Virus record (IMG/VR): IMGVR_UViG_3300013137_000030
Location: 1-45,819 of that record
Reading direction: 5' to 3' (one strand)
DNA: 45,819 nucleotides
Source of the DNA: a virus
A program made the translations under genes and the position numbers. Of this stretch, positions 24,463 through 30,702 are shown one piece after another. Numbering within the stretch: the stretch's first letter is position 1; every line of letters begins with the position of its first letter. Under the pieces are notes generated by a model, which saw only the letters and a list, made by a program, of their open reading frames with translations, did not search any database and had not been told where the DNA came from.

Positions 24463-24734
24463 AGCCATCCTCTAAGGAGTGGCTATGTTGACCGAATGGA
24501 AGAGACCTGCAGTAAGCAGGTCCTAGACCGAAGCTGAGACTATGACTTCACTGGTGAGCCGAATTCTCAGCGTAGGAGGATGGTCAACTATAATGCGGTA
24601 AGACCGCTAGGAGAAGCTGCCAGGTTACTCCTAGCCTTTGGCGTAATAGCACACCTGTGCAGGTTGCAGTTGCTGGATCGTCCGCCTAGGTACCTAGCAT
24701 GACAGTGGTCGTGCTGTCCTAGAAAGTAACTCCT
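24463..24734 (+). ncRNA. Candidate structured RNA with many stems
   Basis: This lies in the 327-base gap 24424-24750, which has no credible gene. In order: hairpin 24463-24484 (AGCCA TCCT / AGGA TGGCT); closing helix GTTGACC 24487-24493 with GGTCAAC 24582-24588, which encloses hairpins 24504-24522 (GACCTGC) and 24533-24571 (GCTGAGA); then 24595-24607 (GCGGT/ACCGC), 24607-24634 (CTAGGAG/CTCCTAG), 24649-24660 (GCACA/TGTGC), palindrome 24686-24697 and 24701-24718 (GACAG/CTGTC). A multibranch junction with further stems suggests a folded RNA or a long regulated leader. I match no known family. Confidence 0.55.
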
Positions 24735-24750
24735 AGAAAAGGAGCGAGAG

Positions 24751-24960
24751 ATGTCTATCATGAAGTGCAAGAAGGTGATAACTGGCCACTGCTTAGTGGT
24801 TAGGGAATGCATTTCGTCACCTATTTATTCAGAAGCGATCTTTTCTAAGGCCGCGCGGTATCTTGCGCGACATCCTAAGGAGGCTCTGGACGAGTTCGCT
24901 AGACTTCAATCTCTAATTGATGAGATAGAGAAGGGTCCTTCTTCTGGAGAGCAGAAATGA
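24751..24960 (+). CDS. Small early protein
   Basis: 69 residues, ATG 24751 with AAGGAG nine bases upstream. The second half is a clear amphipathic helix (HPKEALDEFARLQSLIDEIEKG). Function unknown. It overlaps the following gene by ATGA. Confidence 0.65.
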   Translation: MSIMKCKKVITGHCLVVRECISSPIYSEAIFSKAARYLARHPKEALDEFARLQSLIDEIEKGPSSGEQK

Positions 24961-25160
24961 CCCTCCAGATAAGATTCAGAAGACAGTCCCAGGGGATTAT
25001 CCCTATAGTCGTCCTAGTGGACAAGGACGGTTCAGAAACTACCCTCTGGGCATCATCTACTCCCTACAAGTCTCAAAGGGAGGCAGATGTTGCCGCAGGA
25101 AAGTCCTGTGGGAATGTAATGCTGGCCTATAGGATTGGCCAGATAGACCCTATAGGATAA
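24957..25160 (+). CDS. Small early protein
   Basis: 67 residues, coupled by ATGA to the gene before it. It is basic at the N-terminus, then a beta-like core (GIIPIVVLVDKDGSETTLWAS). No family is recognised. AAAGGAG for the next gene lies just past its stop. Confidence 0.6.
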   Translation: MTLQIRFRRQSQGIIPIVVLVDKDGSETTLWASSTPYKSQREADVAAGKSCGNVMLAYRIGQIDPIG

Positions 25161-25175
25161 AGAAAGGAGTTGTAT

Positions 25176-25427
25176 GTGATTATTCAAGTCACCTGTGAGT
25201 CCTGCGGGAAGAAGCATCTTCCTAAGGATTCTATCCTTGTGTGGAAGGTAGGATGGTTCTGCTCCAAGAGAGGCTGTTTGGTTACTGCTGAGAAGAAGAG
25301 GCAAGAAGTTGCCTCTAGAGAGGAGATAGCAAAAGAGAAGTTCAAGAGGAAGGCGCAAGAGGTAAGGTCTCTTAGAGAACTGTCTTCTTTGAGGGTTCTT
25401 GAGCCTGAGCCCTCTACTCCAGAATAG
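25176..25427 (+). CDS. Zinc-ribbon protein with charged helix
   Basis: 83 residues. GTG 25176 is preferred because AAAGGAG ends six bases before it; TTG 25170 directly abuts that site. CESCGKKH near residue 8 and CSKRGC near residue 29 form a likely four-cysteine zinc ribbon. The rest is a long Lys/Glu/Arg-rich helix. A nucleic-acid role is possible but unproven. Confidence 0.65.
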   Translation: MIIQVTCESCGKKHLPKDSILVWKVGWFCSKRGCLVTAEKKRQEVASREEIAKEKFKRKAQEVRSLRELSSLRVLEPEPSTPE

Positions 25428-25475
25428 GCCGCGTGGCCATTAGGAGTCTACTAGGCTCAAAGGAAGGAGTCTCTC

Positions 25476-25835
25476 ATGAGAGAGCACAACAGCATGTTCC
25501 GTAAGAAGATCAAGGGTGGTCGTTGGGCGGACCCCACTCGTAAGGGTGAGGTTGAGGTTGTGGTTTTCAAGCCTATTCAGCTTCCTGACGCCGCGGATCT
25601 TCCTAATCTCAACTATGAGATCAAATGGAAGAATGGTAAGGTCACCAAGTTCGACGGTGAGTTCCTTGCTAAGGCGTTGTCGGTCGGCATTCCTCAGCTC
25701 CTCAGGGACTCTGAGATTGTGGAAGCCGCCCTGAATGCTCGCATCGCTGAGATGGCTGCGAGTGGCCAAGTGGTGGTGGCTGCTGGCTCTGTCTCTGCCG
25801 CCAAGACCACCCAGATCTCCGGCGTGGAGATCTAG
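25476..25835 (+). CDS. GC-rich early protein, Ala-rich C-terminus
   Basis: 119 residues, ATG 25476 with GGAAGGAG upstream. The codon use (GGT, CGT, GCC, GTC) is unlike its neighbours and suggests high expression or recent arrival. The sequence starts basic (MFRKKIKGGRWADPTRKGEVEVVVF), then ITYEIKW-like strands (LNYEIKWKNGKVTKFDGEF), helices and an Ala/Ser/Val-rich end. A perfect hairpin, AGATCTCC/GGAGATCT, spans its last codons and stop. Confidence 0.65.
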   Translation: MREHNSMFRKKIKGGRWADPTRKGEVEVVVFKPIQLPDAADLPNLNYEIKWKNGKVTKFDGEFLAKALSVGIPQLLRDSEIVEAALNARIAEMAASGQVVVAAGSVSAAKTTQISGVEI

Positions 25836-26000
25836 TAACTATTCCTTGGTCCTCGCCGCCAACGAGGTAAATGCGGACGACCTTTGCAGGGAGGTAGCCC
25901 TCTACCAAGGATCCTCGAAAGAGGGAGGAGGAGTAGGCTGCTCCTCCTCAGAGGAACCTGGGTGACTAGGTTCCTATGAGGAAGAGCAGCAAACCTCTGT
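25813..26000 (+). other. Series of strong hairpins
   Basis: Stems in order: AGATCTCC/GGAGATCT (25813-25833), CCTTGGT/ACCAAGG (25844-25850, 25904-25910) enclosing CCTCG/CGAGG (25851-25867), GAGGAGGAG/CTCCTCCTC (25925-25949), and GGAACCT/AGGTTCC (25953-25974). None has a long T run. They may end, protect or process the mRNA before the operator at 26008. Confidence 0.6.
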
Positions 26001-26007
26001 TTAGAGT

Positions 26008-26026
26008 TATTTCAATAATTGAAATA
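26008..26026. promoter_or_regulatory. Palindromic operator-like site 3
   Basis: TATTTCAATAATTGAAATA, identical to site 1. It lies 79 bases before the ATG of the next plus-strand gene, at the start of a new block of small genes. Confidence 0.75.
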
Positions 26027-26090
26027 TCTCCTTTAGGGAAAGGCCAAGGTTTTCCTTGTCTGCTCCCTCCTAGCCCCCCTAAAGGAGATC
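26027..26090 (+). promoter_or_regulatory. Long-range stem in the leader after site 3
   Basis: ATCTCCTTTAGGG (26027-26039) pairs perfectly with CCCTAAAGGAGAT (26078-26090) around a 38-base loop. The right arm includes an AAAGGAG ahead of the ribosome site used by the gene at 26105, so the fold could affect translation. Confidence 0.6.
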
Positions 26091-26104
26091 AAAAGGAGTA
26101 GAAA

Positions 26105-26362
26105 ATGAATACTAAGACAAGCATCTTGCTCCAGAAGAAATTCGAAGAGTTTTACTATGAAATGACCAATTATCGTATACCTGAAAGCCTTTCAGAATCA
26201 GCTCAATACTTACGAGGGTTTGTTGGAGCCCTCTATTCTATTGGTGCATTCGACTCTAAGGAACAGGACTTCATCGAGAACTTAAATAGTGGATCAGAAA
26301 GATTCCTTACCTTAGCATCTGAAATCTCTCGTGTTTATAAACTCATTAGATGGGGGCCTTGA
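26105..26362 (+). CDS. Small helical early protein
   Basis: 85 residues, ATG 26105 with AAAAGGAG eight bases upstream. The protein reads as several helices (LLQKKFEEFYYEM, LSESAQYLRGFVGALYSIGAF, FIENLNSGSERFLTLASEISRVYKLI). AT-richer codons like those of the replication genes mark it as native. Function unknown. Confidence 0.65.
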   Translation: MNTKTSILLQKKFEEFYYEMTNYRIPESLSESAQYLRGFVGALYSIGAFDSKEQDFIENLNSGSERFLTLASEISRVYKLIRWGP

Positions 26363-26365
26363 CTA

Positions 26366-26632
26366 ATGCTTGTTTACACAACCACTAGAGAATCTGACTC
26401 CTTTAGGACTCTATCAAGGATCCTAGACACTTACCCTCCAGTCACCTTCTCCTGTGCCTACTGGAATCCCCAATCCCTAGAATGGTACCTACAAATCAAG
26501 GGAACTAGGAAGATAGTAGTGTATAGCAAGCACAGTGAGTTCCTTGTTAGTTATTTACTCCCTCAAAGGATACATGGTCCTCTTGAGGTAATCAAGTGGC
26601 TCAAGTCCTCTATGAAAGGAGTAGCAAAATGA
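26366..26632 (+). CDS. Unknown early protein
   Basis: 88 residues, ATG 26366, three bases after the previous stop. It is mixed alpha/beta with many Tyr, Trp and Ser residues (TFSCAYWNPQSLEWYLQIKG). No motif is recognised. It overlaps the next gene by ATGA, so it belongs to the same operon. Confidence 0.6.
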   Translation: MLVYTTTRESDSFRTLSRILDTYPPVTFSCAYWNPQSLEWYLQIKGTRKIVVYSKHSEFLVSYLLPQRIHGPLEVIKWLKSSMKGVAK

Positions 26633-26973
26633 GTAACGAACAAGTTAGACCCTTAAACGAGGCAGCGATAGTAGAAGAAAGGGCTCTAAGGAAGGAGCTG
26701 CAAGAAGTAAAAGAAGCTGTTCAAGAAACCATCATCCAAACTCTTCTTGAGCCCAATGGAGTAAGCGAGAAGATCTATAATACTTTTAGGGACCTTGCTA
26801 ACAAGTGCGGTCTTGAACATGACCTTCTTTGGGACTACGTGGATGCTGTTGATGACCGCTTCTTTCTCGATGACTCCTACGACTCCTGCCCAGCAGAAGA
26901 CGCACGCTTGGCAGCGAGGAAAGCAGGAGAGGATACCAGCGCAACTCCTACCAGCAAAACTCCCGAAAGGTAA
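26629..26973 (+). CDS. Acidic helical early protein
   Basis: 114 residues. ATG 26629 has AAAGGAG eight bases before it; the longer frame from GTG 26596 lies inside the previous gene. The N-terminal 45 residues form a likely coiled coil (EERALRKELQEVKEAVQETIIQ). The middle is acidic (DAVDDRFFLDDSYDSCPAED). Function unknown. Confidence 0.65.
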   Translation: MSNEQVRPLNEAAIVEERALRKELQEVKEAVQETIIQTLLEPNGVSEKIYNTFRDLANKCGLEHDLLWDYVDAVDDRFFLDDSYDSCPAEDARLAARKAGEDTSATPTSKTPER

Positions 26974-27020
26974 TCGACTGAATGTAGGAAGGTTATCCTC
27001 TTCTGCTTTCGAGGGTTGTC

Positions 27021-27320
27021 ATGCTCCATATCTTCGAACTAGGAATCTGTTCCCTAGAAGCGACACCAGTCTCTTCTAGGACAGTCAAACTTCATCTTAC
27101 TACTCCTCTTCAAGTCAAGGATCTTATCCCTCCTCCTAACACATGGCTACACCTTTGTGATAGTAGAGATAAGTCCCACTGGACTTGTAGGAGTAGAGGA
27201 CCAGAAGAGCTCTTGATAGCTCTAGGAGAAGCGTGGCAGTTTTGTAGTCTGAAAGGGTGGGTGGGAGGACATCCACACCTTACTTGGCACACGAGAAGCT
27301 TAGAGGGAGATATAAGATGA
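27021..27320 (+). CDS. Unknown early protein
   Basis: 99 residues, ATG 27021 behind GAGGG. Trp- and His-rich middle (WLHLCDSRDKSHWTCRSRGPEELL, GEAWQFCSLKGWVGGHPHLTWH). No clear zinc motif. It is coupled to the next gene by ATGA. Function unknown. Confidence 0.55.
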   Translation: MLHIFELGICSLEATPVSSRTVKLHLTTPLQVKDLIPPPNTWLHLCDSRDKSHWTCRSRGPEELLIALGEAWQFCSLKGWVGGHPHLTWHTRSLEGDIR

Positions 27321-27589
27321 TTGCTTTGTTTCCCTATAGAGACCCAGGAGAAGGAACAAAGGAAGCCTATCTCCAACGTGGCCTACTCTTTCTTCGCCAC
27401 TTTGCCTCTATGGATGAGGTAGCTTGGAAGGACTTAGCGAGTCAGCTACTTACTCACTTTGAGAAGGAGCATAAGGAACTCTTAGAGCTTGTAGGTCAGC
27501 TTACTGACAAGAGCGTGAATTTAGAGATAGAGGTGTACATACTCAAGAAAAAGATAGCAGAGTTGGAGGCAAGAAGTGATGCTCTGTAA
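27317..27589 (+). CDS. Small coiled-coil protein
   Basis: 90 residues from ATG 27317, which overlaps the previous stop and follows GAGGGAG; the frame extending back to 27257 lies within the previous gene. The C-terminal half has clean heptads (HKELLELVGQLTDK, LEIEVYILKKKIAELEARS), a coiled coil for dimer formation. It is the last AT-type gene before the GC-rich island. Confidence 0.65.
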   Translation: MIALFPYRDPGEGTKEAYLQRGLLFLRHFASMDEVAWKDLASQLLTHFEKEHKELLELVGQLTDKSVNLEIEVYILKKKIAELEARSDAL

Positions 27590-27809
27590 TGGAACCTTAG
27601 ATCGTGGCGGATGGACCGTGGACGTTGTTCTCAGCCAACGCGAGAAGGGTGACCCGACCGTGAGTGAGGAAAACACCTTTCCCGAGTCGGTACAAGCCCG
27701 CATCCCGTGGAGCGTACCGAAGGGAAGGGCTGGCCGCCTGACTCCCGACCAGCGGGAGAGCGAGCGGGAGACGGAGGAATACAACGAAGTGGTGACGGAA
27801 CGATCATAG
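27579..27809 (+). CDS. Unknown protein at the left edge of the GC-rich island
   Basis: 76 residues from ATG 27579, starting inside the end of the coiled-coil gene with GGAGG upstream. The protein is highly charged and polar (RLTPDQRESERETEEYNEVV). Codons are CG-rich. The stop TAG lies in the conserved block GGAACTAGGYGCGGYG, which recurs after the next gene. Function unknown. Confidence 0.5.
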   Translation: MLCNGTLDRGGWTVDVVLSQREKGDPTVSEENTFPESVQARIPWSVPKGRAGRLTPDQRESERETEEYNEVVTERS

Positions 27810-27830
27810 GAACTAGGTGCGGTGGCACAA
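27809..27830 (+). repeat. Post-stop conserved block, copy 1
   Basis: GGAACTAGGTGCGGTG starts on the stop codon of the gene ending at 27809. A near-identical block (GGAACTAGGCGCGGCG) occupies the same place after the gene ending at 28195. Confidence 0.6.
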
Positions 27831-27925
27831 AGCTTCACAGCCTGACGATCACGGCAGCCATACGAGATCGTTGCCGGGTTTGCGACCGGTCCGCGTCTAA
27901 AGAGACAGAAAGGATGGGTATTGAG

Positions 27926-28195
27926 ATGAAAGCCTGTTGGTGTACTCTTGGTGGCACAGCCGCGTGCATCGGCTGCCCCAACAACGATTTAGCGTTCGGT
28001 ATGTTCAGTATATTCAATCCACGCCCGCTCCATCTTCCTGAATCCCCTGTTTACACCTATGAGAGAACGTACCAGAAGTGCCCGGTCTGCGAGGGAAGGG
28101 GGACTGTTCAACGCGGCTTCTATGACCGCGTGAACCCTATAAACCCGAAAGACACCGAACCGTGCCGGGCATGCGAAGGTAAAGGAGTCATATAG
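27926..28195 (+). CDS. Zinc-finger protein with DnaJ-like CxxCxGxG motifs
   Basis: 89 residues from ATG 27926; ATG 27914 is an alternative but is too close to its AAAGG. Two CxxCxGxG motifs (CPVCEGRG and CRACEGKG, about 30 residues apart) form the paired zinc knuckle of DnaJ-type domains. A further CWC...CIGC pair lies near the N-terminus. Isolated knuckles like this occur in many small phage proteins and probably bind nucleic acid or protein. GC-rich. Confidence 0.65.
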   Translation: MKACWCTLGGTAACIGCPNNDLAFGMFSIFNPRPLHLPESPVYTYERTYQKCPVCEGRGTVQRGFYDRVNPINPKDTEPCRACEGKGVI

Positions 28196-28300
28196 GAACT
28201 AGGCGCGGCGTCAAAAGACCCGAAATCAGGTGAGTGTCCAGACTACTCGAAAGTAGTCGGCTTGGCTGCTCCTGATGCTGTAGGCTAAGGCCGCGCCTAG
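28195..28300 (+). ncRNA. Nested three-stem RNA element before the hexapeptide-repeat gene
   Basis: Outer stem CTAGGCGCGGC (28199-28209) with GCCGCGCCTAG (28290-28300), perfect 11 bp; middle stem ATCAGG (28225-28230) with CCTGAT (28271-28276); inner hairpin GACTACT/AGTAGTC (28241-28258) with a CGAA loop. The three are nested in order and end 16 bases before ATG 28317. The form is that of a leader element or small ncRNA. No known riboswitch core is recognised. Confidence 0.6.
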
Positions 28301-28316
28301 ATATGGAGAAACTACA

Positions 28317-29162
28317 ATGTGGTTGTGGAGTGAAATCCAAACCTGGACGCAAGAGGCGTTTGGACGACATGGCGTTCTCTGGATTGCCTACGTAAAAGAC
28401 TCGATCAGGATTGAGGTGGCAGCCCACACGTACATCGAAGACCACGTCTCCATCGAAAATGGTGTGTCCATTGGGAACCACACCTTCATCGGGAATTACA
28501 CGTCCATCGGGTACGACACATCCATTGGGAACCACACCTCTATTGAGGATCACATCTCCATTGGGTGCAACACATTCATTGGGGATCACATCTCCATTAA
28601 GTGCTACACAGTTATTGGGAACCACGTATCCATCAGAGACGATACAGTCATTGGGTACAACACGTTTATCAGGAACGACGTCTCCATCTGGAGGAGTGTA
28701 TCTATCGAAGATAATGTGTCTATTGGAGATGGCACTCTCATTGAGAGCCGAGTGTCTATCAGGAACAATGTGTCTATTGGAGATGGTGCGTCTATCGGGC
28801 GTCGCACAATCATCGGGGACAGCGCGTCTATTGGAGACAACGCGTCTATCGGAAATGGTGTATTCATTGGGTGCCACGCAATTATCAGGCACGACGATGC
28901 CTACTTGACTCTCGGTCCACTAGGATCGCGAAAAGCGATGCTCACGGTAGTTATGCGAGCGACTGGACGTGTCACTGTTTTCGCAGGATGTTTCTCTGGC
29001 AGTCGCACAGAGTTCAAAGCTGCGGTGAAGGCCAAACACGCTGGGACGGTCTACGAGACCGAGTACATGGCAGCGATCGCGTTTGCCATCGCGGTTATGG
29101 CTAAGCGCATAAAGCGTCACATCTACATGGAGGGAAGCAATGTGCTGGACGTTTCTAGGTGA
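28317..29162 (+). CDS. Left-handed beta-helix (hexapeptide repeat) protein
   Basis: 281 residues, ATG 28317 with GGAGA upstream. Residues about 35-195 are some 26 hexapeptides of the form x-[ND]-x-[TV]-[SFV]-I (for example GNHTSI, EDHVSI, GDGASI), about nine coils of a left-handed beta-helix. No acyltransferase His loop is seen. The C-terminal domain (LTLGPLGSRKAMLTVVM, VTVFAGCFSGSRTEFKAAV, YMAAIAFAIAVMAKRIK) resembles a domain that follows repeat regions in other phage proteins. It is probably a structural or DNA-mimic-like binding protein rather than an enzyme; this is uncertain. Confidence 0.75.
   Translation: MWLWSEIQTWTQEAFGRHGVLWIAYVKDSIRIEVAAHTYIEDHVSIENGVSIGNHTFIGNYTSIGYDTSIGNHTSIEDHISIGCNTFIGDHISIKCYTVIGNHVSIRDDTVIGYNTFIRNDVSIWRSVSIEDNVSIGDGTLIESRVSIRNNVSIGDGASIGRRTIIGDSASIGDNASIGNGVFIGCHAIIRHDDAYLTLGPLGSRKAMLTVVMRATGRVTVFAGCFSGSRTEFKAAVKAKHAGTVYETEYMAAIAFAIAVMAKRIKRHIYMEGSNVLDVSR
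28430..28895 (+). repeat. Degenerate 18-bp coding repeat array
   Basis: Units of 18 bp code the hexapeptides of the beta-helix. Because the unit is a multiple of 3 and poor in stop codons, other frames are also open here on both strands (for example a 234-residue minus-strand frame), but those are by-products. Confidence 0.8.
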
Positions 29163-29397
29163 CACCTACCCGAGAGCCCGAAAGCGGTATGTATGCTACC
29201 TGTGTGACCATCTAATCTTTGTGGGGGAACTGCATGTCGCTAGAAGAGGCGTGTATGACGGGCAGGCCGTGACCTGCCGTATGCACGTTGCCTGTGAGAT
29301 CGTCACCCGCTGCTGGGACGCGAACGATTGGGAGACGTTCGACCAATCGTGCTTCGCGCAGAGCAAAACGGAGTTTTATGCTAGTCACCCCGCCTAG
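29140..29397 (+). CDS. Zinc-binding early protein
   Basis: 85 residues, ATG 29140 with GGAGGG upstream, overlapping the previous gene by 23 bases. CYLCDHLI, GELHVAR and CRMHVAC suggest a treble-clef-like zinc site of the CxxC...HxxC type seen in phage proteins of the RKRYVCxxC kind. Function unknown. It lies in the GC-rich island. Confidence 0.65.
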   Translation: MCWTFLGDTYPRARKRYVCYLCDHLIFVGELHVARRGVYDGQAVTCRMHVACEIVTRCWDANDWETFDQSCFAQSKTEFYASHPA

Positions 29398-29411
29398 ATG
29401 GAGGGAAAAGC

Positions 29412-29594
29412 ATGAACCCACACCAAGTCACCGCGCTGATGGAAGCCCTCGCGGACCAACTGAGGACGCTTCATCAAACAATATCCGACTACGGCTATCG
29501 ACTTAAGGAACTGACCCAAAGGAACCAGGACTTGCGTAACGAGATTGCTGCACTGAAGGCCGAACTCGCCAAGCTGAAAGAAGGCAAGTCATAA
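29412..29594 (+). CDS. Short leucine-zipper-like protein
   Basis: 60 residues, ATG 29412, GGAGGG seven bases before. Residues 12-57 follow heptads with Leu/Ile (LADQLRTLHQTISDYGYRLK, RNEIAALKAELAKLKE), so it is nearly all coiled coil. Probably a dimer. Function unknown. Confidence 0.6.
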   Translation: MNPHQVTALMEALADQLRTLHQTISDYGYRLKELTQRNQDLRNEIAALKAELAKLKEGKS

Positions 29595-29596
29595 AG

Positions 29597-29734
29597 GTCG
29601 AAATACCCATCCGCGTTGAGAGCGAAAACTGCCTATGGGCCATGCACCACATGGACCGATACCGGAAGCTTAAGCGGCAGCGGGATGACGTGTTCCTGTT
29701 ATTGCGCTCGCGTGTGTGGCGAGTACGCGGTTAG
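29597..29734 (+). pseudogene. Short open frame lacking a normal start
   Basis: An open frame follows the previous stop: VEIPIRVESENCLWAMHHMD, then basic residues, ending at TAG 29732-29734. No ATG, GTG or TTG precedes VEIP; ATA 29591 or an internal ATG at 29642 are the only choices. The start resembles the first strand of RusA-like phage proteins, so it may be a truncated remnant. Low confidence. Confidence 0.3.
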
Positions 29735-29758
29735 GATCGAGATAGAGGAGAGAATGAG

Positions 29759-30349
29759 ATGACGGACGAAGAGGTCAAGAAGGCGTGCGAGAGGTGGAAC
29801 TCCAGGCGCGGCATACTCGCAAAGAACGTACTCACCCCAGGTTTTCTAAACGGCCAAGGCACATCAACTAAGACAGACGTAAACGACTGGCGAGGCCGTG
29901 CCATCTGCTACCTTTGGCCATCTCTTCCCGGCCACCGCGACGGCGACGACATTGACGGGTGGCTGATTGACGCGATGCTGGCCAAGGCAGAAGCTGTAAA
30001 GCCCAAGCCAGGATTGTTTATCTGCGATCATGCGTCTGAATGTGTGTACTCGGATTGTCCGCGCCGAACGCCTCACATCAACAGGCACACCTGCGAGGTA
30101 AGTGACTACTGTCCGCGCAACAAAAAGGAAAACCTGTTGGTGAAGTGCAATCCTGTTCGACCTCCGATGAAGAAGATGCCGACTTGCGGAACGTGTGACA
30201 TGAGAGAAAAGCAATACCCAACATATAATGATCTCATTAATGATCTCATGTGGTGCGGCGGAGGCGGGCATCGTTGGGTTCACCCAAACGATAATGCCTG
30301 CAAGATGCACCCCGACCGTCGCCACGAGTGGTTGGAGGTCAAAAGATGA
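29759..30349 (+). CDS. Cys-rich early protein
   Basis: 196 residues, ATG 29759 with GAGGAGAG upstream. The N-terminal 85 residues are globular without motif. The C-terminal part has many cysteines (FICDHASECVYSDCPRR, CEVSDYCPRN, CGTCDMRE, DNACKMHPDRRHEW), enough for two zinc sites. It is coupled to the next gene by ATGA. Function unknown. GC-rich codons. Confidence 0.7.
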   Translation: MTDEEVKKACERWNSRRGILAKNVLTPGFLNGQGTSTKTDVNDWRGRAICYLWPSLPGHRDGDDIDGWLIDAMLAKAEAVKPKPGLFICDHASECVYSDCPRRTPHINRHTCEVSDYCPRNKKENLLVKCNPVRPPMKKMPTCGTCDMREKQYPTYNDLINDLMWCGGGGHRWVHPNDNACKMHPDRRHEWLEVKR

Positions 30350-30651
30350 CCGACCAAGAAGCCATCGAGGGCTATGAGGCCCGAGCCCAGAAGACGGGAA
30401 GGCCCACATGGCCCGGAGCATCGGAACAGTTGACACTGTTCGGAACTGTGATTCGCGGAGATCGTGAAGCGTTCATAAGCAACATTACGCCCCATGAAGT
30501 CCTCTGCCTCTGGCGCGACCATGTGAGGGAGTGGCTGGTCAAGAACGCAGTTGAGGAAGCAGCAGTCAACAAAATGAAATGGCTTAGCAGTGAGATAGAC
30601 TATGATTCCGCCCTCTTGGGCGTCGTTGACGCTCTGGAGGTGAGTTCATGA
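30346..30651 (+). CDS. Unknown early protein
   Basis: 101 residues from ATG 30346 (ATGA overlap; GGAGG about eight bases before). Helical in the main (FISNITPHEVLCLWRDHVREWLVKNAVEEAAVNKMKWL). It is the last complete gene of the large GC-rich island. Function unknown. Confidence 0.65.
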   Translation: MTDQEAIEGYEARAQKTGRPTWPGASEQLTLFGTVIRGDREAFISNITPHEVLCLWRDHVREWLVKNAVEEAAVNKMKWLSSEIDYDSALLGVVDALEVSS

Positions 30652-30692
30652 CAGCCCCCATTTCCATGACCTACGCCGATTCCATCAACTGA
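30648..30692 (+). pseudogene. Truncated ORF start at the right edge of a GC-rich island
   Basis: ATG 30648 overlaps the previous stop (ATGA), as a real gene start would, but the frame ends after 14 residues (MTAPISMTYADSIN). Base composition changes to AT-rich right after it. It reads as the remnant of an island gene cut off by recombination. Confidence 0.45.
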
Positions 30693-30702
30693 GGGAACAG
30701 CC

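Noticed and set aside
23974-24750. tRNA genes in the structured gaps
   Set aside because: No T-arm motif (GGTTCRANTCC) or cloverleaf with a 7-bp acceptor stem can be found.
28199-28300. Hammerhead ribozyme or integron attC site
   Set aside because: CTGATG and GAAA occur, but CTGANGA is not complete and the helix order is wrong. The attC core words (GTTRRRY and RYYYAAC) are absent.
28188-28892. 234-codon minus-strand frame and two further open frames over the hexapeptide array
   Set aside because: They arise because the 18-bp repeat unit lacks stops in several frames. Only the plus-strand frame has a ribosome site, a non-repeat domain and a known fold pattern.
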